From assembly GCA_964590225.1 (NCBI GenBank), contig CAZPWS010000007.1, positions 16,947-80,946 on the forward strand: a stretch of DNA of 64,000 bases. Reading direction: 5' to 3'. Position numbers and translations under genes: made by a program. The DNA comes from JAEUSG01 sp964590225 (GTDB lineage Bacteria; Fibrobacterota; OXYB2-FULL-49-7; JAEUSG01). How positions within the stretch are numbered: position 1 is the first letter of the stretch; every line of letters starts with the position of its first letter. This document shows, one piece after another, positions 34,612 through 42,936 of this stretch. The notes under the pieces are model-generated. The model ran no database searches, was not told the DNA's origin, and worked only from the letters and a program-made list of their open reading frames with translations.

Positions 34612-35355
34612 GTGAAGCTATCGAAGATTATTAACACCCTTTTCCCCACAAAGGAAAAGGGTGTTCTTTTATTTAAAACAGATATTGAAGAGAGAATTGG
34701 CTATGTCTTTAACGATAAATCATTACTCAACAAGGCGCTATCGCACCTTTCGTATGCTTTAAGCCTATCCGAAAATCCTCTCGAGTCTAACGAAAGATTT
34801 GAGTTTCTCGGAGACGCAATACTTGGGTTTTTGGCAGCAGACCATCTCCATAACCGTTATCCAAAAAAGCTGGAAGGTGAACTTTCAAGGATAAAATCGG
34901 TTATTATAAGCAGGAAGGCGCTAAAGGCTGCTGCTGATTCGATTTCGTTATCTGAATCGATTTTGTTGTCTAAATCAGAAGAAAAAACAGGCGGCAGGAC
35001 ACGCTTTTCCATCAATTCCAATGCCTTTGAGGCTATCATAGCAGCTATATATTTGGATGGCGGGCTTGAGCCTGCAAAAACCTTTGTTCACAAATTTGTG
35101 TTGTCAAGACTTGAAGAGTTTATGCAGGACGATGATATGGTTAATTATAAAAGTTTACTGCTTGAAAAAGTTCAAGCTAAAGGCGACGGCACGGTAACTT
35201 ATGTTGTGAGCAAGGAAACCGGACCGGATCATAATAAGAGTTTTGAAATAGCAGCCATTCGAAATGGTGTGGTATGTGGAACAGGCGTTGGAAAGTCAAA
35301 AAAAGAGGCTGAACAGCTTGCCGCTAAGGATGCTCTTCAGAAAATGGTTTTATAA
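34612..35355 (+). CDS. rnc: Ribonuclease III
   Basis: RNase III cleaves double-stranded RNA in rRNA and mRNA processing. The catalytic signature ERFEFLGDAIL (Glu64, Asp68) and the second acidic cluster in NAFEAIIAAIYLDGG are present; a dsRNA-binding domain covers about 180-245 (GVGKSKKEAEQLAAKDAL). The start is GTG 34612, 17 bases after fabF, with no ribosome-binding site; no other in-frame start precedes the conserved domain. A perfect terminator-like hairpin lies at codons 8-18. The 3' end overlaps a convergent glycosyltransferase gene by 19 bases. Confidence 0.94.
   Translation: MKLSKIINTLFPTKEKGVLLFKTDIEERIGYVFNDKSLLNKALSHLSYALSLSENPLESNERFEFLGDAILGFLAADHLHNRYPKKLEGELSRIKSVIISRKALKAAADSISLSESILLSKSEEKTGGRTRFSINSNAFEAIIAAIYLDGGLEPAKTFVHKFVLSRLEEFMQDDDMVNYKSLLLEKVQAKGDGTVTYVVSKETGPDHNKSFEIAAIRNGVVCGTGVGKSKKEAEQLAAKDALQKMVL
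34633..34673 (+). terminator. Terminator-like hairpin inside the start of rnc
   Basis: The arms AACACCCTTTTCC (34633-34645) and GGAAAAGGGTGTT (34653-34665) are perfectly complementary over 13 bases with a 7-base loop, followed by CTTTTATTT. This has the form of a rho-independent terminator for the fab operon, yet it lies within rnc codons 8-18. It could terminate part of the transcripts after fabF or serve as a double-stranded site that RNase III itself cuts. Confidence 0.6.
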
Positions 35356-36446
35356 AGTTCGTACAACTTATCAACAACCGAAGCGACAGAATGCGTTGCC
35401 CTAACCCAAGAGTAACCATTTTCTGATCTGCTTTGAAGGTTGATATTGTCGTTAATAAGTAAATCAAGTTGTTTCTCGATATTGTCGTTGTTAACTTCTA
35501 AAAAAGGGTGCGGGCCAAGCAGGTTTCTCATTTCGTCCTGAATTTCCACAGCAACCACCAAACCCATGGAAAGAGCCTCCACGGCAGTCATGCCGTATCC
35601 ATAACCTGCCTTACCGCCAATTTGATCAATAAGAATATGGGCAGATGATAGCTCTTTTAGTATCTCTTTGTGTGTTTTGCCGTAAATTAATTTAAAGGTG
35701 CAACCATTTTTTTTGGCAACCTGTTCTGCTGCCTCGACAATTCGTTTGGTCCCCTTATAGTAAAAAAGAGATTCTGCTCTAACAATATGACACATAACAA
35801 GAGAGGAGGTATCGGTTGGAATTGTAATTTTATTGTCGTTATTGAACTTAAAAGGCAAATACTGATACACACAACCAGGATAATTAAGAAATATGTCCCA
35901 CTCGCTTGTTGTATTAGCATTTGCAGTGGCGTGCATTGTTCTATGCACGCCCCGATTTCTGAAATCATTGCCATGATAGTTTGCTATTAGTACTTTGCCT
36001 TTGGCTTTAAGCATGGGCAGCAATCTGTAGTCTTTAAAAAAATCAATTCCTGACTCGAGGTGATAAACATCATAATCAAGCAGATTATGCTGATTGATAA
36101 ATTTGTATATGCGTCTCTGGTAGAATTTGTCGTAAAAATAGAGAGCCATTTTTTGCAGAAGGAATGGTTCGAAAAACGGTGGCTTGCCTTGTAAAACAGC
36201 TCTAACACCTTTTGCGTTAGAATTGGCGGAAATTAAATTGCGAAGAGCTATGATCTTTTTGTCGTTAGCATTGGGACGGAGATTTAAACAGAGACCGTTG
36301 CTAAACCCTTCAGGGCTTTCTGTAAGGGTAACAAAATCGGCCTGATGTCCCCTGCGACGGTGTTCATCAACAAACAAATCCAGCGTTCCAGTATAATTAT
36401 ACGGCGCAAGGTAAAGAATCTTTATTTTTTTTTCCAATTTTGTCAA
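35337..36446 (-). CDS. GT-B fold glycosyltransferase
   Basis: A 369-aa glycosyltransferase of the GT4-like, GT-B type. The N-terminal domain starts KIKILYLAPYNYTG and the C-terminal nucleotide-sugar domain holds GYGYGMTAVEALSMGLVVAVE (about 285-305), matching the Glu-x7-Glu donor-binding region of GT4. The likely start is TTG 36446, overlapping the stop of the upstream gene (TTGA). The 3' end overlaps rnc by 19 bases in convergent direction. It probably adds a sugar to the surface polysaccharide made by this locus; acceptor and donor are unknown. Confidence 0.75.
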   Translation of the reverse strand: MTKLEKKIKILYLAPYNYTGTLDLFVDEHRRRGHQADFVTLTESPEGFSNGLCLNLRPNANDKKIIALRNLISANSNAKGVRAVLQGKPPFFEPFLLQKMALYFYDKFYQRRIYKFINQHNLLDYDVYHLESGIDFFKDYRLLPMLKAKGKVLIANYHGNDFRNRGVHRTMHATANANTTSEWDIFLNYPGCVYQYLPFKFNNDNKITIPTDTSSLVMCHIVRAESLFYYKGTKRIVEAAEQVAKKNGCTFKLIYGKTHKEILKELSSAHILIDQIGGKAGYGYGMTAVEALSMGLVVAVEIQDEMRNLLGPHPFLEVNNDNIEKQLDLLINDNINLQSRSENGYSWVRATHSVASVVDKLYELYKTIF

Positions 36447-37090
36447 AAATTAGACATTAGCGAAACCGATGCTCCGTCCTTAAGCGGCATTACGCCTATG
36501 GAAAGTGATTCGTCGGAGGGTTTAGTGTTTTGTTGTCTGTAAGATAATACTGCACTAACCACTCCTGTGGCTATCGCAGCAAGCATAAATACGGCCTGTT
36601 TTTGTTTTACCACAACCACCTCTTCTCCGCCAGTAGCAATTGTTTTTCTCTCTTTCGGTAATAAAAAAAAACAGCCCCAGGAAATAAGGCCGGCCCCCAG
36701 CAAAGAAGAGGCAACGGCATACTGGTCATTACGAAAATGGTAGCTTCCTGGAATTAAAAAAGCCAATACTATGGAGTAATCTCTGGGAGATTTTGCGTGA
36801 AAGGCTTTAACATCCTGGTCTCCCAATCCTTTACACCGATCACCAATCCAGGTTTTTCTTGATATACCAAGGGAAAGCCACGGTCGTGTCTGATATTCGC
36901 TGTATGTGATCCCGCAAAGAATTAGCTCTTCGAGTTCACTCATGGACATGCCAGATTCCTTAAACGCCTTCCATTCCGCTTGAGACATGCCATAATGGTT
37001 CCTCTCTCGCGCCCCCTCCTCCTCAAAATTCAGTTGAGCGATTAACAAAGAAGAGAAAAGAAATAAAAAAACAGGGACAAATCGAAGCAT
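36443..37090 (-). CDS. Unknown protein with signal peptide and short G-[MI]-[ST] repeats
   Basis: I do not recognise a family. The 215-aa product has a signal peptide (about 1-18), then four consecutive 13-15 residue units that each begin Gly-Met/Ile-Ser/Thr (at G34, G47, G60 and G75: GMSQAEW, GMSMSEL, GITYSEY, GISRKTW). Two hydrophobic helices follow (about 127-145 and 168-184). Four short repeats plus two membrane helices suggest a membrane-attached envelope protein. It is translationally coupled to the glycosyltransferase gene downstream. Confidence 0.6.
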   Translation of the reverse strand: MLRFVPVFLFLFSSLLIAQLNFEEEGARERNHYGMSQAEWKAFKESGMSMSELEELILCGITYSEYQTRPWLSLGISRKTWIGDRCKGLGDQDVKAFHAKSPRDYSIVLAFLIPGSYHFRNDQYAVASSLLGAGLISWGCFFLLPKERKTIATGGEEVVVVKQKQAVFMLAAIATGVVSAVLSYRQQNTKPSDESLSIGVMPLKDGASVSLMSNF

Positions 37091-37112
37091 AATGAATATC
37101 TGTTTTAGGGTC

Positions 37113-37322
37113 TCAATCTATTTTTATAATGCTTCCAACCGGCCGTTTGCCATAATTGAAATCTTCTTTGAAATAAAAGAAACCATCGTCATCATTTGTA
37201 TAACTGGCCAATTTTATTTCTTTGAAAAATAATTGTAAAGCTTCGTCTTCTGTTTTGGCCATCACAATGTGATGCAGAAGATTTCCCCCTGGAGAGATAA
37301 ACGCAATTGAGTATTTATTCAT
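37113..37322 (-). CDS. Unknown 69-aa protein
   Basis: A short cytoplasmic protein without signal peptide or membrane segment. It reads like a single small alpha/beta unit: MNKYSIAFISPGGNLLHHIVMAKTEDEALQLFF, followed by a charged region ending VGSIIKID. The AAAGGA ribosome-binding site five bases before ATG 37322 supports it as a real gene. It is 22 bases upstream of the repeat-containing membrane protein gene. Confidence 0.55.
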   Translation of the reverse strand: MNKYSIAFISPGGNLLHHIVMAKTEDEALQLFFKEIKLASYTNDDDGFFYFKEDFNYGKRPVGSIIKID

Positions 37323-37376
37323 ATAATTCCTTTCATCAATTAAAATAATGTATTTAATCGTGTGAGCAAAGTATTT

Positions 37377-38369
37377 ATGAAATCAGCCATAATTTGTCCT
37401 ACGATTCCCCCATCTCGGGGGGGGGTCGGAGACCATGCGCGAATCCTTGCAGAAGCAATTACCTCAGTGGGACAGAGCTGTTCCATTATCGATCCCTTTC
37501 ATCTTGCCTTGAGCCCTAAAAGGCTGATAAAAAAAATCCGCTCAAGCAATGTCAATGTGGTTTTAATGGCCTATACCCCCTTTTTATATGGACGATTAAA
37601 CCTATTTACCGTGTTAATGATGCGAAAACTAAAAAAAGAGGGGATACCATCGATTTTGTTCGTCCATGAAATTTTTATCCCATCATACAGTTCTTTTCTA
37701 AGAAAAATTATATATGGGTTATTTAACATATGGCAAGATCGTCAGGTTGTATCGCTTGCGAATCATCTAATTATTACAAGCCACTATCGGAAAAAAGTAA
37801 TTTATGGACTTGGATATAGTAACATTAGCCTTATTCCCGCATACTCTAACATACCTTTTGTAAAGCATCCTGATGCCGCAAAAAAATATCTCTTATGCAC
37901 ATTTGGCACCGGCCATGAAGATATGGTTTTGGGGGTCGCAGAAAAGGCGGTCTTACTTATGGGCTTTGGTTCTACGGTTAATCTTGGAGCTAAAACAGCC
38001 GATACAAAATCTTTTCTTAAGCCAGAAGAGATATCTGCTATTTTACAGGAGTCGGAATTTTTTGTTTTTATAAATAAAAGAGGGATTTCATTTCGTAATG
38101 GAACAGCGGCGGCTGCCTTGCAACACGGAATGGTAATAATTGCAAACCGGACCAATTGGACAGATCCAGAATTTACACACGAAAAAAATATCTTTTTTTT
38201 TGATGGTTCTGCATCGGGCCTTGCAGCAGCAGTGCATAAACTTAAAAACGATAATGATTTGAGGAAAACGATCTCAAAAAATGCAAAACTTTTATATGAC
38301 ACTTTACTAGCGCCAGAGATAGCAGCAAAATCTGTATTAAACATATTTCACGAATTGCTTAATAAATGA
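37377..38369 (+). CDS. GT-B glycosyltransferase with a G9 tract near its start
   Basis: A 330-aa glycosyltransferase-like protein: the N-terminus KSAIICPTIPPSRGGVGDHA is the usual GT4 donor-domain opening, and FRNGTAAAALQHGMVIIAN (about 240-258) fills the place of the Glu-rich donor site, although the usual EAMA-type glutamate is missing. A run of nine G lies at 37417-37425 (codons 14-17), a sequence prone to slippage. The frame is also open to GTG 37362; neither start has a clear ribosome-binding site. It overlaps the next gene by an ATGA. Confidence 0.68.
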   Translation: MKSAIICPTIPPSRGGVGDHARILAEAITSVGQSCSIIDPFHLALSPKRLIKKIRSSNVNVVLMAYTPFLYGRLNLFTVLMMRKLKKEGIPSILFVHEIFIPSYSSFLRKIIYGLFNIWQDRQVVSLANHLIITSHYRKKVIYGLGYSNISLIPAYSNIPFVKHPDAAKKYLLCTFGTGHEDMVLGVAEKAVLLMGFGSTVNLGAKTADTKSFLKPEEISAILQESEFFVFINKRGISFRNGTAAAALQHGMVIIANRTNWTDPEFTHEKNIFFFDGSASGLAAAVHKLKNDNDLRKTISKNAKLLYDTLLAPEIAAKSVLNIFHELLNK

Positions 38370-39397
38370 ACATTGCCTTCTTTCAAAGGGAACTCCCATC
38401 AACCGCCTATAATGGTGTCGCTACACAGGTACACGATCTTGCTAATTCTCTAATCGAGCTTGGCGAAAAAGTTACTGTATTTACATTAAGCGCAAAACCG
38501 CATGATGCATTGTATGAATGTGTAACGCTGAAGCTGCCTCAATTTGTCGTAAAGAGCAAGTTTTTAAAAAGATTCATGCTTGGACTTTTTTTTGCTTTAG
38601 TAAATACAGATAAATTTGATTTGATTCACGCACATGGTGACAATTTTTTAATGTTTGGCAAAAAACCAGTTGTCCGAACTTTTTACGGCTCTGCCATTAT
38701 GGAGTTTAAAAATGCCACGACTGTAAGGCGTAAAATTGCGCAAGCGCTCACAATCCCGCTGGAGTGGGTTGGATATTTAGCTTCAAGTGTATCTGTCATT
38801 ATTTCCCCAAAAACGGCAGAACACCTGCCGGGCAGACATATCCTCATCCCTTGCGGCGTTAACAGAAAACTCTTTTACCCCTCTGCTACAAAACCATCCA
38901 TTCCTTCTCTTCTGTATGTTGGTGGATTGCATGATCGTAAACAAGGCCGCCTATTGATATCTATTTTTTCTTCTTTAAAAACGGCTTACCCGGGTGTTCG
39001 GTTGCGAATTGTCGGTCCCGATTTTATTTCGGCAGATGGCATCGAATGTATTGGGCCTGTTGATAGACTAACCCTAACAAATTTGTATAGAGAGGCATGG
39101 ATACTTATCTCCCCGTCAAAATATGAAGGTTTTGGCCTGCCCGCTCTTGAAGCTATGTCATGTGGCACGCCTGTTATAGCAACAATAAATGATGGTTCTA
39201 TTTATCTTTTAGACAATGGAAAATATGGTATCCTGTGCAAACCAGATGAACTTAAAGATCGCATTTTATTGCTTTTATTTGACAAAAAAAAACGGGTGGA
39301 GCTTTCTATGCTTTCTATGGAAAGAGCTGCCGAATTAGATATTTTAAATACCGCTAACCTTTATAAATCCATATATGCCAAGACTATCTCTTATTAA
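38366..39397 (+). CDS. Glycosyltransferase family 4 protein
   Basis: A 343-aa GT4 enzyme. The N-terminal domain holds NGVATQVHDLANSLIELGEKVTVFT and the C-terminal domain the classic SPSKYEGFGLPALEAMSCGTPVIAT, with the donor-binding Glu-x7-Glu pair. The start overlaps the previous gene (ATGA at 38366-38369), and the end overlaps the polymerase/ligase gene by 23 bases, so the three are one translational unit. Confidence 0.87.
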   Translation: MNIAFFQRELPSTAYNGVATQVHDLANSLIELGEKVTVFTLSAKPHDALYECVTLKLPQFVVKSKFLKRFMLGLFFALVNTDKFDLIHAHGDNFLMFGKKPVVRTFYGSAIMEFKNATTVRRKIAQALTIPLEWVGYLASSVSVIISPKTAEHLPGRHILIPCGVNRKLFYPSATKPSIPSLLYVGGLHDRKQGRLLISIFSSLKTAYPGVRLRIVGPDFISADGIECIGPVDRLTLTNLYREAWILISPSKYEGFGLPALEAMSCGTPVIATINDGSIYLLDNGKYGILCKPDELKDRILLLLFDKKKRVELSMLSMERAAELDILNTANLYKSIYAKTISY

Positions 39398-40898
39398 AAC
39401 CTTTAAATCGATATTTTTTGCAGTTATTGCTTTATTTATAGGGCGATTTATAGCCTTAAAAATTTCTGCCGTGCCCACCAGAACCGATTTTGTAGCGTTT
39501 GTATCCGCACTTTTTTTTATTCCTATTGTAAAATTTCCCGCTTTTGGCCTTTTTCTTCTTCTCGTGCTACCTCTTTTTATTCCATTTATAAGAAGAGTTT
39601 TTTATCTCATGCAAACAAGAATAACCAACGATCCTTTGCTGCTTATCCCGGATATAATTGTCGGTTTGCTAATTTTTGCAACAGTTGATATGCTTAGAAA
39701 AGGGAAGCGGTTTATTTCCAATGAAACAAATATCCTTTTTTTTATTCTTGTATATATCGCCTATCTAACCTCAAGAATATTTATACTAAATACGAATATT
39801 GGACAGGGCTTACAATCTTTTAAACTGGATGTCTTTTTTATATCTGTTTTCTTTTTCCCAATTTTTTTAATCAGTGATTTTAAACAGATAATCGCTTTTT
39901 GTCGCATAACAACGGTGCTTGCTTTTTTACTTTCGTTGTATGGAATAAAACAGTTTGTTTTTGGCTATACTTCCTTTGAGGAAATATGGCTGGATTATAT
40001 GAGAACAGAATTTGTTACCCTTTTTATTGGCGGAACTGCCAGACCTTTTTCAACCTTGGCTTCACCTGCGACATTTGCTGATTTTATGCAAATAGGAATG
40101 ATTACTGCTTTTGCACTTGCAGGAATAAAAAAGGGAGGCGGCTCCCGTCTATATCTCTTTCTTGTTCCCACTATGGCAATTGCAATATTGCTGACTTCCG
40201 TTCGTTCAAACTGGATAGGAGCAGTATCGGCCATTTTTTTATGGGTCTTGATTGCTCACCGTTCCTCGTTTCGCGTCAAAATCATTGTTGTAGTTGTTGT
40301 AATTACTGCATCAATTCCTATATCTATTTTAATTGACAAGGCTGGTTCTCTCCAGGCCAATGAACCTTCAATGAATATTGAAGAGCGGGGTTTTGACGAC
40401 AAAACAAGTAAATCATTGGCCGATATTTTTGTTAAAGAGAGAGTAAGCGCAGTTACTAATCCTTTTGAAGAGCACTCCATGAAGGCTCGAATAACAATGT
40501 GGGGTTTTGTAATTGAAAGATCGTTACAGCTACCTCAAGGCCCTTTTGGGTGGGGGCTTGGCTCTTTTAACGCTCACAGCTATTACTTTACTGTACTTTA
40601 CGAAACGGGCTACATAGGAATTATTCTATTATTGTACATTCTATATCGGTTTTTTAGAACGGGATATAAGGTCTATATAGAAGAGGAACAAAGGGATAAA
40701 AGGCAGGTTATCCGCGCCTGCATAACAATTATCTTCTCTATTTCAATACTTAACTTAACAGGACCGCACACCGGTTCGCATCCTGCCGATATATACTTTT
40801 GGGGCTGTGCTGGTATTTTGTACATTATACGGCGTCTGCCTTTTAAGGTTTCAGCAATAGAAAATGTTGGCAGAATGAAGCTTACGGATCCTACCTAA
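39375..40898 (+). CDS. O-antigen polymerase/ligase-like membrane protein (Wzy/WaaL type)
   Basis: The 507-aa product has about eleven hydrophobic helices and a large periplasmic loop (about 320-390) before the last helices. The segment SVRSNWIGAVSAIFLWV and the GWGLGSFNAHSYYFTVLYETGYIG motif are typical of the Wzy_C domain shared by O-antigen polymerases and ligases. It would act on undecaprenyl-linked sugar units made by the surrounding glycosyltransferases. Polymerase and ligase cannot be told apart by eye. Confidence 0.82.
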   Translation: MPRLSLIKTFKSIFFAVIALFIGRFIALKISAVPTRTDFVAFVSALFFIPIVKFPAFGLFLLLVLPLFIPFIRRVFYLMQTRITNDPLLLIPDIIVGLLIFATVDMLRKGKRFISNETNILFFILVYIAYLTSRIFILNTNIGQGLQSFKLDVFFISVFFFPIFLISDFKQIIAFCRITTVLAFLLSLYGIKQFVFGYTSFEEIWLDYMRTEFVTLFIGGTARPFSTLASPATFADFMQIGMITAFALAGIKKGGGSRLYLFLVPTMAIAILLTSVRSNWIGAVSAIFLWVLIAHRSSFRVKIIVVVVVITASIPISILIDKAGSLQANEPSMNIEERGFDDKTSKSLADIFVKERVSAVTNPFEEHSMKARITMWGFVIERSLQLPQGPFGWGLGSFNAHSYYFTVLYETGYIGIILLLYILYRFFRTGYKVYIEEEQRDKRQVIRACITIIFSISILNLTGPHTGSHPADIYFWGCAGILYIIRRLPFKVSAIENVGRMKLTDPT

Positions 40899-40928
40899 CT
40901 AAAATTGGGTAAATAGTTAACATAAAGG

Positions 40929-41375
40929 TTACTCTTCCCACGGAACGCTGATTTTTATAGGGGTGGTTGGGAATAAAGTTTTTTGACAATCAATAATCGT
41001 TCTCTTTATATTCGGATAAAATGTCATTTTTATAAATTCTTTAATTGGAACAAATAGCGCTTTCTCAACCCTTTTGTCGGTTGATGGCTTTATCGCGCCG
41101 CTCCATTCACATATATACACAAATTGCCTTATTTTTCTTTTTTTATCGGTTGATATTGATTCTGTTATAAACACCGGCCGGATAGCTTTAACACATAAAC
41201 CTGTTTCTTCCAATAATTCTCGCTTTAGCGCTTCTTCAACCGTTTCATTTGTTTTAACTCCGCCACCGGGAAGAAGATAATACGCCTCTTTTCCTTGCTT
41301 TTTATGCCGGACAAGAAGTATTGCGTCGTTATGTATTATAAGAGCCGCGGCTCTATTCCTGAATTCTTGTTTCAT
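40929..41375 (-). CDS. NUDIX hydrolase
   Basis: A 148-aa pyrophosphohydrolase with an intact Nudix box, Gx5Ex7REUxEExGU (GGGVKTNETVEEALKRELLE, then ETGL, about 37-60). It cleaves nucleoside diphosphates linked to some other group; the substrate is unknown. The start ATG 41375 lies inside the end of the UDP-glucose pyrophosphorylase gene (23-base overlap), which would fit a role in nucleotide-sugar housekeeping, but this is positional inference. Confidence 0.88.
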   Translation of the reverse strand: MKQEFRNRAAALIIHNDAILLVRHKKQGKEAYYLLPGGGVKTNETVEEALKRELLEETGLCVKAIRPVFITESISTDKKRKIRQFVYICEWSGAIKPSTDKRVEKALFVPIKEFIKMTFYPNIKRTIIDCQKTLFPTTPIKISVPWEE

Positions 41376-42744
41376 TGTTGATTATTGATAAGTCGGGTAT
41401 TAATAATTGTTGGCTTAGTTTATTTACAACTTCAACGCTCCCTTTTATTTTAACCTCTTTTCCAAATAAAACATCCCCCTTTACTGTAAGCTTTTCACAT
41501 TCCATAAGAGAGGGGGAACCATAGGGAAAGCGTGCTTCCATGTCGTCAATAAGCTTATAAAATTTTGAATCAAGAGTTACGGCCACAACGCTCCCTTTTC
41601 GTGCTTGATGAAGTACAACTCTAAAATCATCCGTTAAAACATAAGCGTCCGAACGGACAACTAATAGGTCGTTATTGGTTTTTACCGGAGCAAAACGGCT
41701 ACGGGGAACACGAAGGGCAGCAGCACCCCTAAAAACCGCAATCGCCGAACCCATGGCCGTTTCAAGCTGTATTACAGCCGGTGATGCGGGGTTCCTTGGG
41801 TCGAGTGTCTTGGGGTTTTTTATTAGAGGCAGTTTCATAATACCACCGTTATTATCGAGAAGCTTTTTAAGGGATGGCAAATTAATCCATAGATTGTTAG
41901 TGTTGAAATAGCGATACCGTTTTATATCCTGGAAGCTTTTTTCGTCCTTCAATGGACATTGTGCTGATTCACGCAGAATCAACTGCCCATCTGATTTTCT
42001 GACAGCAAGGTGCCCCCCTTTTTTATCTGCCTCTGTACGGTCGGCACATTCCATCATGAATGGAAAACTTTTGTCTGCAAAGTATCCAAGAATTGTTGGG
42101 TCAAGTGATGCGCCAAGATTGTCGGCGTTGGAAATAAAAGCATATTCAATATCCATAGCCAATAGTTTGTCAAGTATGCCGCTTGTTACGAGTGCGGTGT
42201 AAATATCGCCGTGTCCCGGAGGATACCATTCAAGAGAGGGGTTATTCATGTTTTCTGCAGGCAAAAGAGTGTCTGCCATAATCTTTGGGGCCTTGTGCTG
42301 TAAAAAATCGAGGGGCAGGTTTCCTCGGCACAGAGCCGGATAAACCGAAAGCGCCTCGATCGAATCTTTTTGTGTAGAAAAACTGTTCATTAACAATAAA
42401 GGAACAGCTGAAGAAATTGCATGATTGGCTATTATATCAAGAAAAGAGAGGTTATTTTTCACGACCAAGAGAGATTTGGCTTTTTCAAGCCCCATACCGG
42501 TCCCAAGTCCTCCATTGAGTTTTATTAAAACTGCTTTGTAAAAACATTTTTTTCCTATCTCGGTAAATCTAGAATCTAGAAAATCGCTGTCGGTAAGAGT
42601 GTCAACAATAGACAGTTCTTCTTCATTTATTAACCCCGTTTCTCCTTCTGTCAGCATTTCGTACTGCGAGCGAAAGGTATTTATCATTAATTCCGGTATA
42701 TTTTCCTGACGCATCTTTTTTTCAAATTTTTCAAATGTTGCCAC
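41353..42744 (-). CDS. UTP-glucose-1-phosphate uridylyltransferase, eukaryotic (UGP2) type
   Basis: This enzyme makes UDP-glucose from UTP and glucose 1-phosphate, feeding the polysaccharide glycosyltransferases. The nucleotide-binding loop KLNGGLGTGMGLEKAKS (about 73-89), the FISNADNLGA segment (about 203-212) and the RYFNTNNLWINL segment mark the UDPGP family of plants and animals rather than the bacterial GalU. Length 463 aa fits that family. The start is GTG 42744, preceded by AGGAGG five bases upstream. It lies 1 base from the small gene before it. Confidence 0.9.
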   Translation of the reverse strand: MATFEKFEKKMRQENIPELMINTFRSQYEMLTEGETGLINEEELSIVDTLTDSDFLDSRFTEIGKKCFYKAVLIKLNGGLGTGMGLEKAKSLLVVKNNLSFLDIIANHAISSAVPLLLMNSFSTQKDSIEALSVYPALCRGNLPLDFLQHKAPKIMADTLLPAENMNNPSLEWYPPGHGDIYTALVTSGILDKLLAMDIEYAFISNADNLGASLDPTILGYFADKSFPFMMECADRTEADKKGGHLAVRKSDGQLILRESAQCPLKDEKSFQDIKRYRYFNTNNLWINLPSLKKLLDNNGGIMKLPLIKNPKTLDPRNPASPAVIQLETAMGSAIAVFRGAAALRVPRSRFAPVKTNNDLLVVRSDAYVLTDDFRVVLHQARKGSVVAVTLDSKFYKLIDDMEARFPYGSPSLMECEKLTVKGDVLFGKEVKIKGSVEVVNKLSQQLLIPDLSIINNETRIQE

Positions 42745-42745
42745 C

Positions 42746-42934
42746 TCAACCTCCTATTTCTATTTCTCGTTCAAAAAAAAGGGAAATTTCCCTAAAATCA
42801 GGATCCGTATATGACCGAACAAACCTCCATCCTTCTTTTAGCATCTCTTCTGCTGTTTGTTCAATAATATTAACTATTGTAGAATTATCCTTATTAAACC
42901 CAAGCGGAATAGATCGTTCTCTTCTTTCAATCAT
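42746..42934 (-). CDS. Unknown 62-aa protein, DUF4177-like
   Basis: A short protein with a GWRFVRSYTDPDF segment, which resembles DUF4177-type small proteins (usual core LNxxGxEGWELVS). It has no signal or membrane segment. The gene is flanked by a lipoprotein gene 2 bases upstream and the pyrophosphorylase gene 1 base downstream, so it is clearly within the transcript. Family assignment is tentative. Confidence 0.5.
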   Translation of the reverse strand: MIERRERSIPLGFNKDNSTIVNIIEQTAEEMLKEGWRFVRSYTDPDFREISLFFEREIEIGG

Positions 42935-42936
42935 AA

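Noticed and set aside
37802..38344. Minus-strand open frame of 180 codons in the glycosyltransferase gene
   Set aside because: Antisense shadow; the plus-strand gene has start-stop coupling with its neighbours and family motifs.
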